Notes: a model not told the origin generated them from the sequence alone. A DNA stretch of 14,247 nt from an uncultured Oscillospiraceae bacterium (GCA_958427155.1 CAUABB010000013.1:1-14247); one strand, 5' to 3'. Shown: positions 7,093 through 13,940, counted from the stretch's first letter. Numbers and translations: made by a program.

Positions 7093-8880
7093 TTATTTCT
7101 TCGAAATTGCTGCAAATTTACATTTTTCCATACAAGCGCCACACTTGATACACTTGTTCTTGTCGATAGAATGCGGCTGTTTTACAGTGCCGCTGATTGC
7201 GCCGACCGGACAGACTCTTGAGCAGAGGGTACAACCCTTACAGAGGTTCGGGTCAATCTCATAACTCAGCAGGTCTTTACAAACACCAGCCGGACATCTC
7301 TTGTCCACAACGTGGGCAATATACTCATCGCGGAAATAACGCAGGGTAGAGAGAACCGGGTTCGGAGCAGTCTGACCAAGTCCACAAAGGGAATTGTTCT
7401 TGATATGATAGCAGAGTTCCTCCATTTTATCAATATCTTCAAGTGTTCCCTGACCTTTAGTGATTTTATCTAGCATTTCGTACAACCGTTTAGTTCCAAC
7501 ACGGCAAGGTGTACATTTACCACAGGACTCATCAACAGTAAACTCCAGGAAAAACTTCGCGATATCGACCATACAGTTGTCTTCATCCATGACAATCAGT
7601 CCGCCGGAGCCCATCATGGAGCCGATCGCAATCAGGTTATCGTAATCAATCGGAACATCCAAATGCTGCGCCGGGATACATCCGCCGGAAGGACCACCCG
7701 TCTGAGCTGCCTTAAACTTTTTACCATTTGGAATACCGCCGCCGATTTCTTCTATAATCTCACGCAGGGTTGTTCCCATCGGAACCTCAACAAGTCCCGT
7801 ATTATGGATCTTACCACCAAGCGCGAAAACCTTTGTTCCTTTCGATTTCTCGGTACCCATGGAGGAGAACCAATCAGCACCCTTAAGGATAATCTGCGGG
7901 ATATTCGCATAAGTCTCAACGTTGTTGAGAACCGTCGGTTTCCCAAACAAGCCTTTAACCGCCGGGAACGGAGGACGACATCTCGGCTCGCCGCGCTTTC
8001 CTTCAATTGAAGTCATCAAAGCGGTTTCCTCACCGCAGACAAACGCGCCCGCGCCAAGGCGGAGGCCAAGATCAAAATCGAATCCGGTCCCAAAAATATC
8101 TTTTCCGAGCAAACCGTATTCTCTTGCCTGACCGATTGCGATTTCCAGACGCTTAACTGCAATCGGATACTCGGCGCGGACATAAATATATCCCTGAGAA
8201 GCGCCAATCGCATAACCGGCAATCGCCATTGCTTCAATAACCGCGTGAGGGTCACCCTCCAGAACAGAACGATCCATAAACGCACCTGGATCGCCTTCAT
8301 CAGCGTTGCAGCAAACATATTTCTGGTCCGCCTGATTTGCAGCTGCAAAGGACCATTTTACGCCAGTCGGGAAGCCTGCGCCCCCACGGCCACGGAGGCC
8401 GGAATCCTTGATGATCTGAATTACCTCTTCCGGCTTATACTCAGTCAAACATTTTCCAAGCGCCGCATAACCGTCCATCGCTATGTATTCATCAATGTTT
8501 TCAGGATTAATGACGCCACAGTTGCGCAATGCAACACGATGCTGCTTTTTATAAAAATCCGTCTCATTGAGGGATTTAATATTATCTTCCTCAACTGTTT
8601 CGGTATAGAGCAGACGTTTTACGATACGGCCTTTCAGAAGATGTTCGTCAACAATTTCCTTAATATCTTCCGGCTTGACACGAGAATAGAAACAGCCCTC
8701 CGGATATACGATCATAATCGGACCAAGGGCACACAGGCCAAAACAACCTGTTTGAACAACATTTACCTCATCTGCGAGGCCAACGGCGTTAATTTCCTTT
8801 TTAAGTTCGGCAATAATCTGCTCGGAGCCGGAGGAAGTACAGCCGGTACCACCGCATACAAGTACATGAGAACGATACAT
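7093..8880 (-). CDS. hydB: Bifurcating hydrogenase flavoprotein subunit HydB (NuoF-like)
   Basis: A 595-residue subunit that binds FMN and NAD(H) and, in characterised HydABC complexes, is where electrons are split between NADH and ferredoxin. Domains: N-terminal thioredoxin-like [2Fe-2S] (C9, C14, C46, C50); NuoF core with the glycine-rich GRGGAGFPTG (164-173) and ADEGDPGAFMDR (193-204); NuoF [4Fe-4S] ligands C453, C456, C459 (ESCGKCTPCR) and C499; and a C-terminal two-cluster ferredoxin domain (C547/550/553/557 and C577/580/583/587). Extra C529, C534 and H570 between the last domains could be the Zn site seen in HydB structures; this is from memory. ATG 8880 has a perfect AAGGAGG 8 bases upstream; the longer frame to 8931 overlaps the upstream gene. 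Length and layout are typical. Confidence 0.97.
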   Translation of the reverse strand: MYRSHVLVCGGTGCTSSGSEQIIAELKKEINAVGLADEVNVVQTGCFGLCALGPIMIVYPEGCFYSRVKPEDIKEIVDEHLLKGRIVKRLLYTETVEEDNIKSLNETDFYKKQHRVALRNCGVINPENIDEYIAMDGYAALGKCLTEYKPEEVIQIIKDSGLRGRGGAGFPTGVKWSFAAANQADQKYVCCNADEGDPGAFMDRSVLEGDPHAVIEAMAIAGYAIGASQGYIYVRAEYPIAVKRLEIAIGQAREYGLLGKDIFGTGFDFDLGLRLGAGAFVCGEETALMTSIEGKRGEPRCRPPFPAVKGLFGKPTVLNNVETYANIPQIILKGADWFSSMGTEKSKGTKVFALGGKIHNTGLVEVPMGTTLREIIEEIGGGIPNGKKFKAAQTGGPSGGCIPAQHLDVPIDYDNLIAIGSMMGSGGLIVMDEDNCMVDIAKFFLEFTVDESCGKCTPCRVGTKRLYEMLDKITKGQGTLEDIDKMEELCYHIKNNSLCGLGQTAPNPVLSTLRYFRDEYIAHVVDKRCPAGVCKDLLSYEIDPNLCKGCTLCSRVCPVGAISGTVKQPHSIDKNKCIKCGACMEKCKFAAISKK

Positions 8881-8893
8881 TGAATAATCCTCC

Positions 8894-9262
8894 TTATGCG
8901 TTTGCGCCAATTGTATATTCGGTAACGACATTACCGTTTACAATATGGTCATTGATGACTCTTTTAACTTTTTCTGCTGTCATTTTAACGTAGGTTGTCT
9001 TGGTACCATCTTTTTCAAATACCTCTACTACCGGCTCAAATTTGCAGATGCCGATACAGCCAGTCTGGGTCACCATAACGTTGTGGAGATTCCTTTTCGC
9101 CACTTCTTCAGAACAGGCATTAAGAACCGGACGAGCACCGGCGGCAATTCCGCAGGTTGCCATACCTACAACAACTCTGTAATCAATTTCGTTGTTTTCA
9201 CGAACAACAACATTATTTTTCATCCGGTCACGGATTGCCTGTAACTCTGCTAAACTTTTCAT
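8894..9262 (-). CDS. Thioredoxin-like [2Fe-2S] ferredoxin protein of the hydrogenase operon
   Basis: A 122-residue protein with the thioredoxin-like [2Fe-2S] fold. The four likely ligands are C37, C50, C69 and C73 (TGCIGIC at 67-73). It resembles the N-terminal domain of HydB and the small ORF found between the hydC and hydB genes in many clostridial, Thermotoga-type and acetogen operons, in some called HydD. Family knowledge does not give it a firm role; it may be an electron-transfer or assembly partner of the complex. It starts at ATG 9262 after AAGGTGGTG, 26 bp after the HATPase gene, and ends 13 bp before hydB, so its stop codon lies within the hydB RBS region (likely translational coupling). 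Confidence 0.88.
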   Translation of the reverse strand: MKSLAELQAIRDRMKNNVVVRENNEIDYRVVVGMATCGIAAGARPVLNACSEEVAKRNLHNVMVTQTGCIGICKFEPVVEVFEKDGTKTTYVKMTAEKVKRVINDHIVNGNVVTEYTIGANA

Positions 9263-9288
9263 GAACGCGCACCACCTTATGTAATTGG

Positions 9289-9855
9289 TTAATTTAAATG
9301 ATTTTCCTCTGCTGTACGATCAATTTCCTCGATATTTTCTTCCAGCATCTGTTTTAAAAAAGCAAGAATTTCATTTGAATTGATTTGCACATCTTCCAGC
9401 ATCTGCCGAACTTCTCTGGTATCCAGAGTAAAAGTTTCCTCATTTACCGTATACCGAAAAACAAAGTCAATTTCCGGGCTGCCCGAAATTAACGTAACGA
9501 CTGTGGCAGGAACATCCCCTAAAGGAAGCATATCGAGATGGGTGTAGCAATACTCCGCCTCTACCCTAGTTCCAACATTAGGAGTCGACTGAATCTGGAA
9601 ACTGCCGCCAGTCATCTCAGCCGTCATTTTAAAAAATGGTATTCCCAAACCAATCTTACGGGTCGTCCGGGTAGTAAAAAATGGATCAATCACCCGTTTT
9701 ACCTGTTCTTCGTTCATTCCGCAGCCGTTATCCTCAATCACAATGATCAACCGCTTATCTTCAGTTTGCTTTATAACTGAAATTTCAATTAAAGATGCTC
9801 CTGCACGAACAGAATTCTGTGCAATATCGAGAATATTTAACGACAGTTCCTGCAT
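9289..9855 (-). CDS. Orphan HATPase (GHKL) domain protein of the hydrogenase operon
   Basis: A 188-residue protein with a Bergerat ATP-binding fold: N-box with N14 (LDIAQNSVRAG), G1 EDNGCGM (41-47; D42), F-box DPFFTT (57-62), and G2 KIGLGIPFFK (67-76). There is no dimerisation/phosphoacceptor domain and no transmembrane or PAS segment, so it is not a complete histidine kinase. Residues ~105-188 are an acidic tail with no domain I recognise. Such orphan HATPases occur at this place in many clostridial hydrogenase operons; a serine-kinase role (like anti-sigma factors RsbW/SpoIIAB) or a structural role are both possible. It starts 5 bp after the hydC stop with no good Shine-Dalgarno, so translation probably depends on coupling to hydC. 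Confidence 0.85.
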   Translation of the reverse strand: MQELSLNILDIAQNSVRAGASLIEISVIKQTEDKRLIIVIEDNGCGMNEEQVKRVIDPFFTTRTTRKIGLGIPFFKMTAEMTGGSFQIQSTPNVGTRVEAEYCYTHLDMLPLGDVPATVVTLISGSPEIDFVFRYTVNEETFTLDTREVRQMLEDVQINSNEILAFLKQMLEENIEEIDRTAEENHLN

Positions 9856-9860
9856 AACGG

Positions 9861-10358
9861 TTAATCCGAATATTTGGCGAGAATCTCGTCAACATCATCA
9901 AGAACCAAACGGCCATAAACGTCGTCATTAACGGTCAGAACCGGCGCAAGGCCACACGCGCCAATACAGCGGCAGGCCTCCAAAGAAAATCTCCCATCCG
10001 GAGTGCATTCACCATTTCCAATTCCCAAACGCTGAGAAAGACGGTTGAAAACATCGCCGGAACCCTTGACGTAACATGCCGTACCCAGACATACAGAAAT
10101 TTTATACCTTCCTTTGGGGGCGAGAGAAAATTGAGAGTAAAATGTTACAACACCGTAGATTTCTGACATTGACACGCCCAGCCCATCAGAAACCATCTGC
10201 TGCACTTCAACCGGCAGATAGCCATAGATCTCCTGCGCTTTCTGCAATACCGGCATCAGTGCGCCACCCTGACCCTTGTGCTCCTCAATAACCTGTTTGA
10301 GTCGCGCTTCCTGCTCAGGTGTCCCGCTGAACGGCAATGTACTGCTTGCTTTAGCCAT
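9861..10358 (-). CDS. hydC: Bifurcating hydrogenase subunit HydC (NuoE-like)
   Basis: A 165-residue NuoE-family protein. A helical N-terminal part (to about residue 80) is followed by a thioredoxin-like fold binding one [2Fe-2S] cluster through C90 and C95 (CLGTAC) and C131 and C135 (CIGAC). C129 is an additional nearby cysteine. In HydABC complexes this subunit packs against HydB and relays electrons. ATG 10358 has GAGGAGGG 7 bases upstream. It is the first gene of the operon, read from an extended -10 promoter ~105 bp upstream through a G-rich leader. Length is standard. Confidence 0.95.
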   Translation of the reverse strand: MAKASSTLPFSGTPEQEARLKQVIEEHKGQGGALMPVLQKAQEIYGYLPVEVQQMVSDGLGVSMSEIYGVVTFYSQFSLAPKGRYKISVCLGTACYVKGSGDVFNRLSQRLGIGNGECTPDGRFSLEACRCIGACGLAPVLTVNDDVYGRLVLDDVDEILAKYSD

Positions 10359-10462
10359 AAAATAGCCCTCCTCATATGATTGCGGCCCCAGGGTAAATCC
10401 CCCTTTGGCCCCCTAGAATCGCCTTTTTGTAACATTTGATAGACGATTCACAGTTACTGTTT

Positions 10463-10491
10463 ATTATATCATGTACTTTTCACAAAAGCTA
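10463..10491 (-). promoter_or_regulatory. Promoter of the hydC-hydA operon
   Basis: On minus a perfect TATAAT (complement of 10463-10468) preceded directly by TGA, i.e. an extended TGn -10. The -35 position at 17 bp is poor (TAGCTT), which suggests either reliance on the extended -10 or an activator. The predicted start is near 10456, giving a leader of ~97 bases. Confidence 0.6.
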
Positions 10492-10583
10492 TAAAAAAAG
10501 GAAGATTCTGTCATATATTAAATTGTAAATTTTTTATTAAATTCGTGAATAAAGTTGCGACCTGTTCATATTTATGAATTTCA

Positions 10584-10611
10584 TTGAATTCTTTCGTATA
10601 AATGCTATAAT
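10584..10611 (+). promoter_or_regulatory. Promoter of the DRTGG/HATPase/HydS-like gene set
   Basis: TTGAAT (10584-10589), a 16-bp spacer, then a perfect TATAAT (10606-10611). It lies 84 bp before the DRTGG start and points away from hydC. An inverted repeat GAATT-N6-AATTC (10576-10591) covers its -35. Confidence 0.6.
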
Positions 10612-10694
10612 AAAAGTAATCAGCAGGAATTTTATCTTCCTGAAGACCTGTTTAAGTTTCAAATCCGGAAAAACCGGAGGAGAGGAGCGGTATT

Positions 10695-11039
10695 ATGACA
10701 ATCGGAGACATTAAAAAAATTCTCGACTGCAAAGTCATCTGCTGTGGAGACCGGATGAATGCGGAAATCAACACAGCTTGCGGTTCCGACATGATGAGTG
10801 ATGTCCTCGCCTTTGTAAAGGATCAGTCCTGCCTGCTAACCGGACTGGTCAATCCTCAAGTCGTCCGTACAGCCGACATGATGGATATGCATTGCATCAT
10901 TTTTGTACGGGGAAAAATGCCGGATGAGGCGATGATTGAGCTTGCAAAAGAACGTGAAATCACGCTGATGAGTACCAGCCACCGGATGTTTACCGCCTGT
11001 GGGAAACTTTGGGAGAGTGGCCTGAGGGGAGGCAACTGA
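10695..11039 (+). CDS. DRTGG-domain protein, first copy
   Basis: A 114-residue stand-alone DRTGG-type domain, a fold also found in CBS-domain pyrophosphatases and at the N terminus of some phosphotransacetylases, with no established reaction. Seen: SDMMSDVLAF (31-40), LLTGLVNPQVVRTADM (47-62), IIFVRGKMP (68-76) and a C-terminal CGKLWESGL (102-110). It is cysteine-rich (C12, C16, C17, C29, C46, C67, C102). ATG 10695 follows a GGAGGAGAGGAG site. It is the first gene of the set that also encodes an RsbT-like kinase, a HydS-like iron-sulfur protein, another DRTGG protein and a PHP phosphoesterase. Given this context I infer a signalling or nucleotide-sensing role tied to hydrogenase control; biochemistry is unknown. 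Confidence 0.8.
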   Translation: MTIGDIKKILDCKVICCGDRMNAEINTACGSDMMSDVLAFVKDQSCLLTGLVNPQVVRTADMMDMHCIIFVRGKMPDEAMIELAKEREITLMSTSHRMFTACGKLWESGLRGGN

Positions 11040-11044
11040 ACTCT

Positions 11045-11470
11045 ATGAGTGATACGTTGCATCTTCACTATGTTGTAGACGGAGACGATTTTACCCGCGC
11101 CGGCGAGGCTTCTGCTAACGTAAAAAAAACACTTCGGCAGATCGGGGTTTCTCCCGACGCGATCCGCCGGGTTGCCATTGTTCTCTACGAAGGGGAAATT
11201 AATATGGTAATTCACGCAAACGGCGGTGTAATTGACGTAGATATTGCTCCGGACGAAATTACAATGGCATTGAAAGATACCGGAAAAGGTATGGCCGATA
11301 TTGAGCTTGCCATGAAGGAAGGATATTCTACCGCTCCTGAAGAGGTTCGTTCTTTGGGATTTGGCGCAGGAATGGGGCTTTCCAATATGAAAAAATACAG
11401 TGATGAAATGAAAATCGATTCCACTGTAAACGTCGGGACAACTGTTACCATGAAGGTAAAGATAAGTTAA
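11045..11470 (+). CDS. RsbT/RsbW-like HATPase (anti-sigma-type serine kinase family)
   Basis: A 141-residue single-domain HATPase. N-box around N53 (YEGEINMVIHA), G1 DTGKGM (78-83; D78), and G2 LGFGAGMGLSNM (104-115). It carries no receiver, DHp or membrane domain. By family it would be a cytoplasmic serine/threonine kinase like RsbT or RsbW, acting on a STAS-type or similar partner, but no STAS or PP2C gene lies in the window. I start at ATG 11045, with GGGGAGG (11026-11032) upstream and a 5-bp gap after the DRTGG stop; the frame can be extended to 11009 but would then overlap DRTGG without a better RBS. 78 bp separate it from the HydS-like gene. Confidence 0.82.
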   Translation: MSDTLHLHYVVDGDDFTRAGEASANVKKTLRQIGVSPDAIRRVAIVLYEGEINMVIHANGGVIDVDIAPDEITMALKDTGKGMADIELAMKEGYSTAPEEVRSLGFGAGMGLSNMKKYSDEMKIDSTVNVGTTVTMKVKIS

Positions 11471-11548
11471 ACCTCCTAAAAATACCTGCAATCTATCATA
11501 CACCTTGATTTTCATTATTGTCATCCAACAAAAGAGGGGGTGCTTCCA

Positions 11549-12859
11549 ATGGATTTTTTCCATTCCGTTACATTAGATAAAGAAAAATGTAAAGGTTGTA
11601 TTAACTGTATTAAACGTTGTCCAACTGAGGCGATCCGTGTACGGAACAAAAAAGCATTTATTATCCCAGAACGCTGTATTGACTGCGGCGAGTGTATTCG
11701 TGTCTGCCCACATCATGCAAAAAAAGCCACCTGTGACTCACTTGATGTAGTGGAACAGTACGAATATGCCATTGCATTGCCTGCCCCATCGCTTTATGGA
11801 CAGTTTAATAATATGGATGATATTGACATCCTCTTGCGAGCCCTGATTGATTTCGGATTTGATGAGGTTTACGAGGTCGCTAAGGCCGCAGAGCTGGTTT
11901 CTGCTGCAACCCGGAAGCTGATGCGGGAAGGGAACCTTAAACGCCCAGTTATCAGTTCCGCCTGTCCGGCTGTCACAAGATTGATTCGGGTGCGTTTTCC
12001 AAATTTAATTGAACATGTTCTTCCTTTAAATGCCCCAGTAGAACTTGCTGCCCGACTGTCAAAGGCGGAGGCGCAAAAGAAAACAGGGCTTCCAATGGAA
12101 AAAATCGGAGCAATTTTCATTTCTCCCTGTGCAGCCAAAGTAACTGCTTCCAAGATGCCCCTTGGTACGGAAAAAAGTGAAGTTTCCGCTGTCATTTCCA
12201 TCAACGATATTTATCCTAAGCTCCTTTCTTTGATGCATCTGCCCGAGTCAGAACAACCTTCGCTGGTTCAAAGCGGAAAAATCGGTGTCGCCTGGGGAAC
12301 CAGTTCAGGTGAGGCTGCCGGGCTTCTCAATGACAGTTATCTTGCGGCAGATGGAATTGAAAATGTTATCCGCGTTCTGGAAGACCTGGAGGATGAACGG
12401 TTTAATAACCTGGAGTTTATTGAGCTCAACGCCTGTAGCGGTGGCTGTGTGGGAGGGGTTTTAACGGTAGAAAATCCCTACATTGCCAAAGCGAAGCTTA
12501 AACATATTGTAAAATACATGCCAGTTTCCATGAATCATATTGACCATGTACCCAAAGAGGCCGTATGGGATTCCGATCTGGAATATGCGCCCGTTTTAAC
12601 CCTTGATACAGATATGCACAGAGCTCTGGAAAAAATGAACGAACTTGAAACCATTGAGGCGGATCTTCCGGGGCTTGACTGTGGTTCCTGCGGCGCTCCT
12701 TCTTGTCGTGCTCTTGCGGAAGACGTTGTACGGGGCGCAGCCAGTCCGGATGATTGTATTTTTAAATACAAAGAAAGCATTGAGAGCTTGATTCGGGATA
12801 TTCATAAAATTGAGGCTTCCATCCCGCCTCCATTTCGGACTGAAACAGATGAAACATAA
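11549..12859 (+). CDS. HydS-like iron-sulfur protein with degenerate [FeFe]-hydrogenase domain, no PAS
   Basis: A 436-residue protein. N to C: two-cluster ferredoxin domain (C14/17/20/24; C43/46/49/53); hydrogenase large-subunit-like domain; C-terminal Fe-S domain of the PF04060 type (C378, C381, C386, C403). The four [4Fe-4S]H ligands are kept: C139 (SSACPAV), C194 (ISPCAAK), C296 and C300 (LNACSGGCVGG). The residues that tune catalysis are not: the proton-relay Cys is A138, the Met of MPC is S192, the Glu after L2 is A200, the Met of L3 is N294, and GGGQP becomes GGVLT. Such changes are characteristic of putative sensory [FeFe] hydrogenases (HydS-type), which are slow and thought to sense H2. 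Known HydS proteins carry a C-terminal PAS domain; this one ends after the Fe-S domain. ATG 11549 has GAGGGGG 8 bases upstream; a GTG at 11540 would be inside the RBS. Confidence 0.87.
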   Translation: MDFFHSVTLDKEKCKGCINCIKRCPTEAIRVRNKKAFIIPERCIDCGECIRVCPHHAKKATCDSLDVVEQYEYAIALPAPSLYGQFNNMDDIDILLRALIDFGFDEVYEVAKAAELVSAATRKLMREGNLKRPVISSACPAVTRLIRVRFPNLIEHVLPLNAPVELAARLSKAEAQKKTGLPMEKIGAIFISPCAAKVTASKMPLGTEKSEVSAVISINDIYPKLLSLMHLPESEQPSLVQSGKIGVAWGTSSGEAAGLLNDSYLAADGIENVIRVLEDLEDERFNNLEFIELNACSGGCVGGVLTVENPYIAKAKLKHIVKYMPVSMNHIDHVPKEAVWDSDLEYAPVLTLDTDMHRALEKMNELETIEADLPGLDCGSCGAPSCRALAEDVVRGAASPDDCIFKYKESIESLIRDIHKIEASIPPPFRTETDET

Positions 12860-12919
12860 AAACGGTTCTACTTGTCTCTGTTTATGGATATTATCTTTAT
12901 ATGAAAGGGGCTTGTGAAT

Positions 12920-13255
12920 ATGACGCCGATTCAGCTTGCAGAAGCCCTGCAGCTTAAAATTGTTAATCGAGGAAGCGGAGAAGAAAGAAACGCAGGCGGA
13001 GTTTTCTGTTGCGACCTGTTAAGCATTGTTATGGGGAAAGCCAATGCAGATGCAACCTGGATTACCGTAATGTGCAACATCAATACCATAGCAGTGGCTG
13101 TTCTGTCCGATGTGAGCTGTGTTATTATTTCAGAGGGTTATTCAGCTGACGAAGAAATGATTAAAAAGGCGCAGGAACAGGGAGTTTGCCTTCTTCAGAG
13201 TGACCTCCCAAGTTTTGAACTCGGACTTGCTATCCACAAGCTTCTTGAATCATGA
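12920..13255 (+). CDS. DRTGG-domain protein, second copy
   Basis: A 111-residue stand-alone DRTGG-family domain, a distant paralogue of the one at 10695. Seen: AGGVFCCDLLSIVMGKA (25-41), ATWITVMCNINTIAVAVLSD (45-64), and CVIISEGYSAD (67-77). Five cysteines (C30, C31, C52, C67, C90). I start at ATG 12920, which has AAAGGGG 9 bases upstream; the GTG at 12914 is too near that site. Its stop overlaps the start of the PHP gene by four bases (ATGA), so the two are translationally coupled. Function unknown; context suggests a regulatory domain that binds a nucleotide or partner protein. It has no catalytic residues I recognise. Confidence 0.78.
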   Translation: MTPIQLAEALQLKIVNRGSGEERNAGGVFCCDLLSIVMGKANADATWITVMCNINTIAVAVLSDVSCVIISEGYSADEEMIKKAQEQGVCLLQSDLPSFELGLAIHKLLES

Positions 13256-13938
13256 AATACTCTTATGACCTCCATATTCACTCCTGTCTCTCCCCCTGTG
13301 GTGATATGGATATGACGCCAAATAACATTGTCAATATGGCTTCTCTTCTGGGGCTGGATTTAATCGCAGTCAGTGATCATAATACCGCTTTAAATCTTCC
13401 TGCTGTTTTTTCTGTTGCCAAACAGGTAGGGCTTACGGTGATTCCTGCGATTGAAGCAAATACTGCTGAAGAAGTTCATGTTCTTTGCCTTTTCCCGGAA
13501 CTTGAGGATGCGTTGTCATGTTCAGATGAATTTTATCAGCATCTCCCGCCGGTTTTCAACCGGCCTGATATCTTTGGCGCACAGGTTATTATGGACCAGG
13601 AGGACCGTCCAATTGGAACTGTTGACAAACTTTTAATTAACGCCCTTGATTTGGGGCTTGAAGCGCTGATTGATATGGTCAAAAAGCATCATGGGTTGGC
13701 TGTTCCTGCTCATGTTGACAAGTCATCTTATTCAATTTTGGCAAATCTGGGTTATATTCCGCCTGAATATGGTTTTACCTGCATTGAGGTCAAAAACCCA
13801 GAAGCCAAAATCTTTTTCTCCGGACAACGGATTTCCAATTCGGATGCCCATTATCTCCAGGATATCGCAGAACCAAATTGTTTTCTGGATCTTCCTCAGA
13901 AGAGTGCCAAAGCCCTTTTAGAGAAACTGAAAGTTTAA
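13252..13938 (+). CDS. PHP-domain metal-dependent phosphoesterase
   Basis: A 228-residue PHP (polymerase and histidinol phosphatase) domain protein, cytoplasmic. The metal-binding set is complete: H8 and H10 (DLHIHS), D42 and H43 (SDHN), E68 (EAN), H76, H154 (PAHVDKSS), D198 and H200 (SNSDAH). It is therefore expected to be an active trinuclear metal phosphoesterase, possibly of the kind that hydrolyses 3',5'-nucleoside bisphosphates or 5' ends of RNA; the substrate cannot be read from sequence. It overlaps the DRTGG stop by ATGA and ends 5 bp before a strong terminator, so it is the last gene of the set. Confidence 0.9.
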   Translation: MKYSYDLHIHSCLSPCGDMDMTPNNIVNMASLLGLDLIAVSDHNTALNLPAVFSVAKQVGLTVIPAIEANTAEEVHVLCLFPELEDALSCSDEFYQHLPPVFNRPDIFGAQVIMDQEDRPIGTVDKLLINALDLGLEALIDMVKKHHGLAVPAHVDKSSYSILANLGYIPPEYGFTCIEVKNPEAKIFFSGQRISNSDAHYLQDIAEPNCFLDLPQKSAKALLEKLKV

Positions 13939-13940
13939 TT

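Larger units (their letters stand above)
10359..10694. promoter_or_regulatory. Divergent regulatory region between the hydrogenase operon and the sensory gene set
   Basis: 336 bp with no gene I can support. It holds the two outward-facing promoters (given separately), about 100 bp of very AT-rich DNA between them, a G-rich leader on the hydC side (10384-10413, C-rich as written on plus), and two small hairpins in the leader of the DRTGG gene. Several short dyads overlap the promoters: CTTTT-CAC-AAAAG (10476-10488), ACAGT-T-ACTGT (10450-10460), TTCAT-ATTT-ATGAA (10565-10578) and GAATT-N6-AATTC (10576-10591). Confidence 0.75.

Noticed and set aside
8245..8883. A 212-codon plus-strand open frame opposite hydB
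   Set aside because: Antisense shadow of HydB, which is fully supported by motifs and length.
10440..10600. Rex (NADH-sensing repressor) operator upstream of the hydrogenase
   Set aside because: Only half-sites are visible (TTGTGAA on minus near 10479-10485, and a TGTGAA near 10447-10453, both in the same orientation); no TTGTxA-N-TxACAA palindrome.
10856..11563. A 235-codon minus-strand open frame across the DRTGG and HATPase genes
   Set aside because: Spans two well-supported plus-strand genes and their junction; its translation resembles no family.
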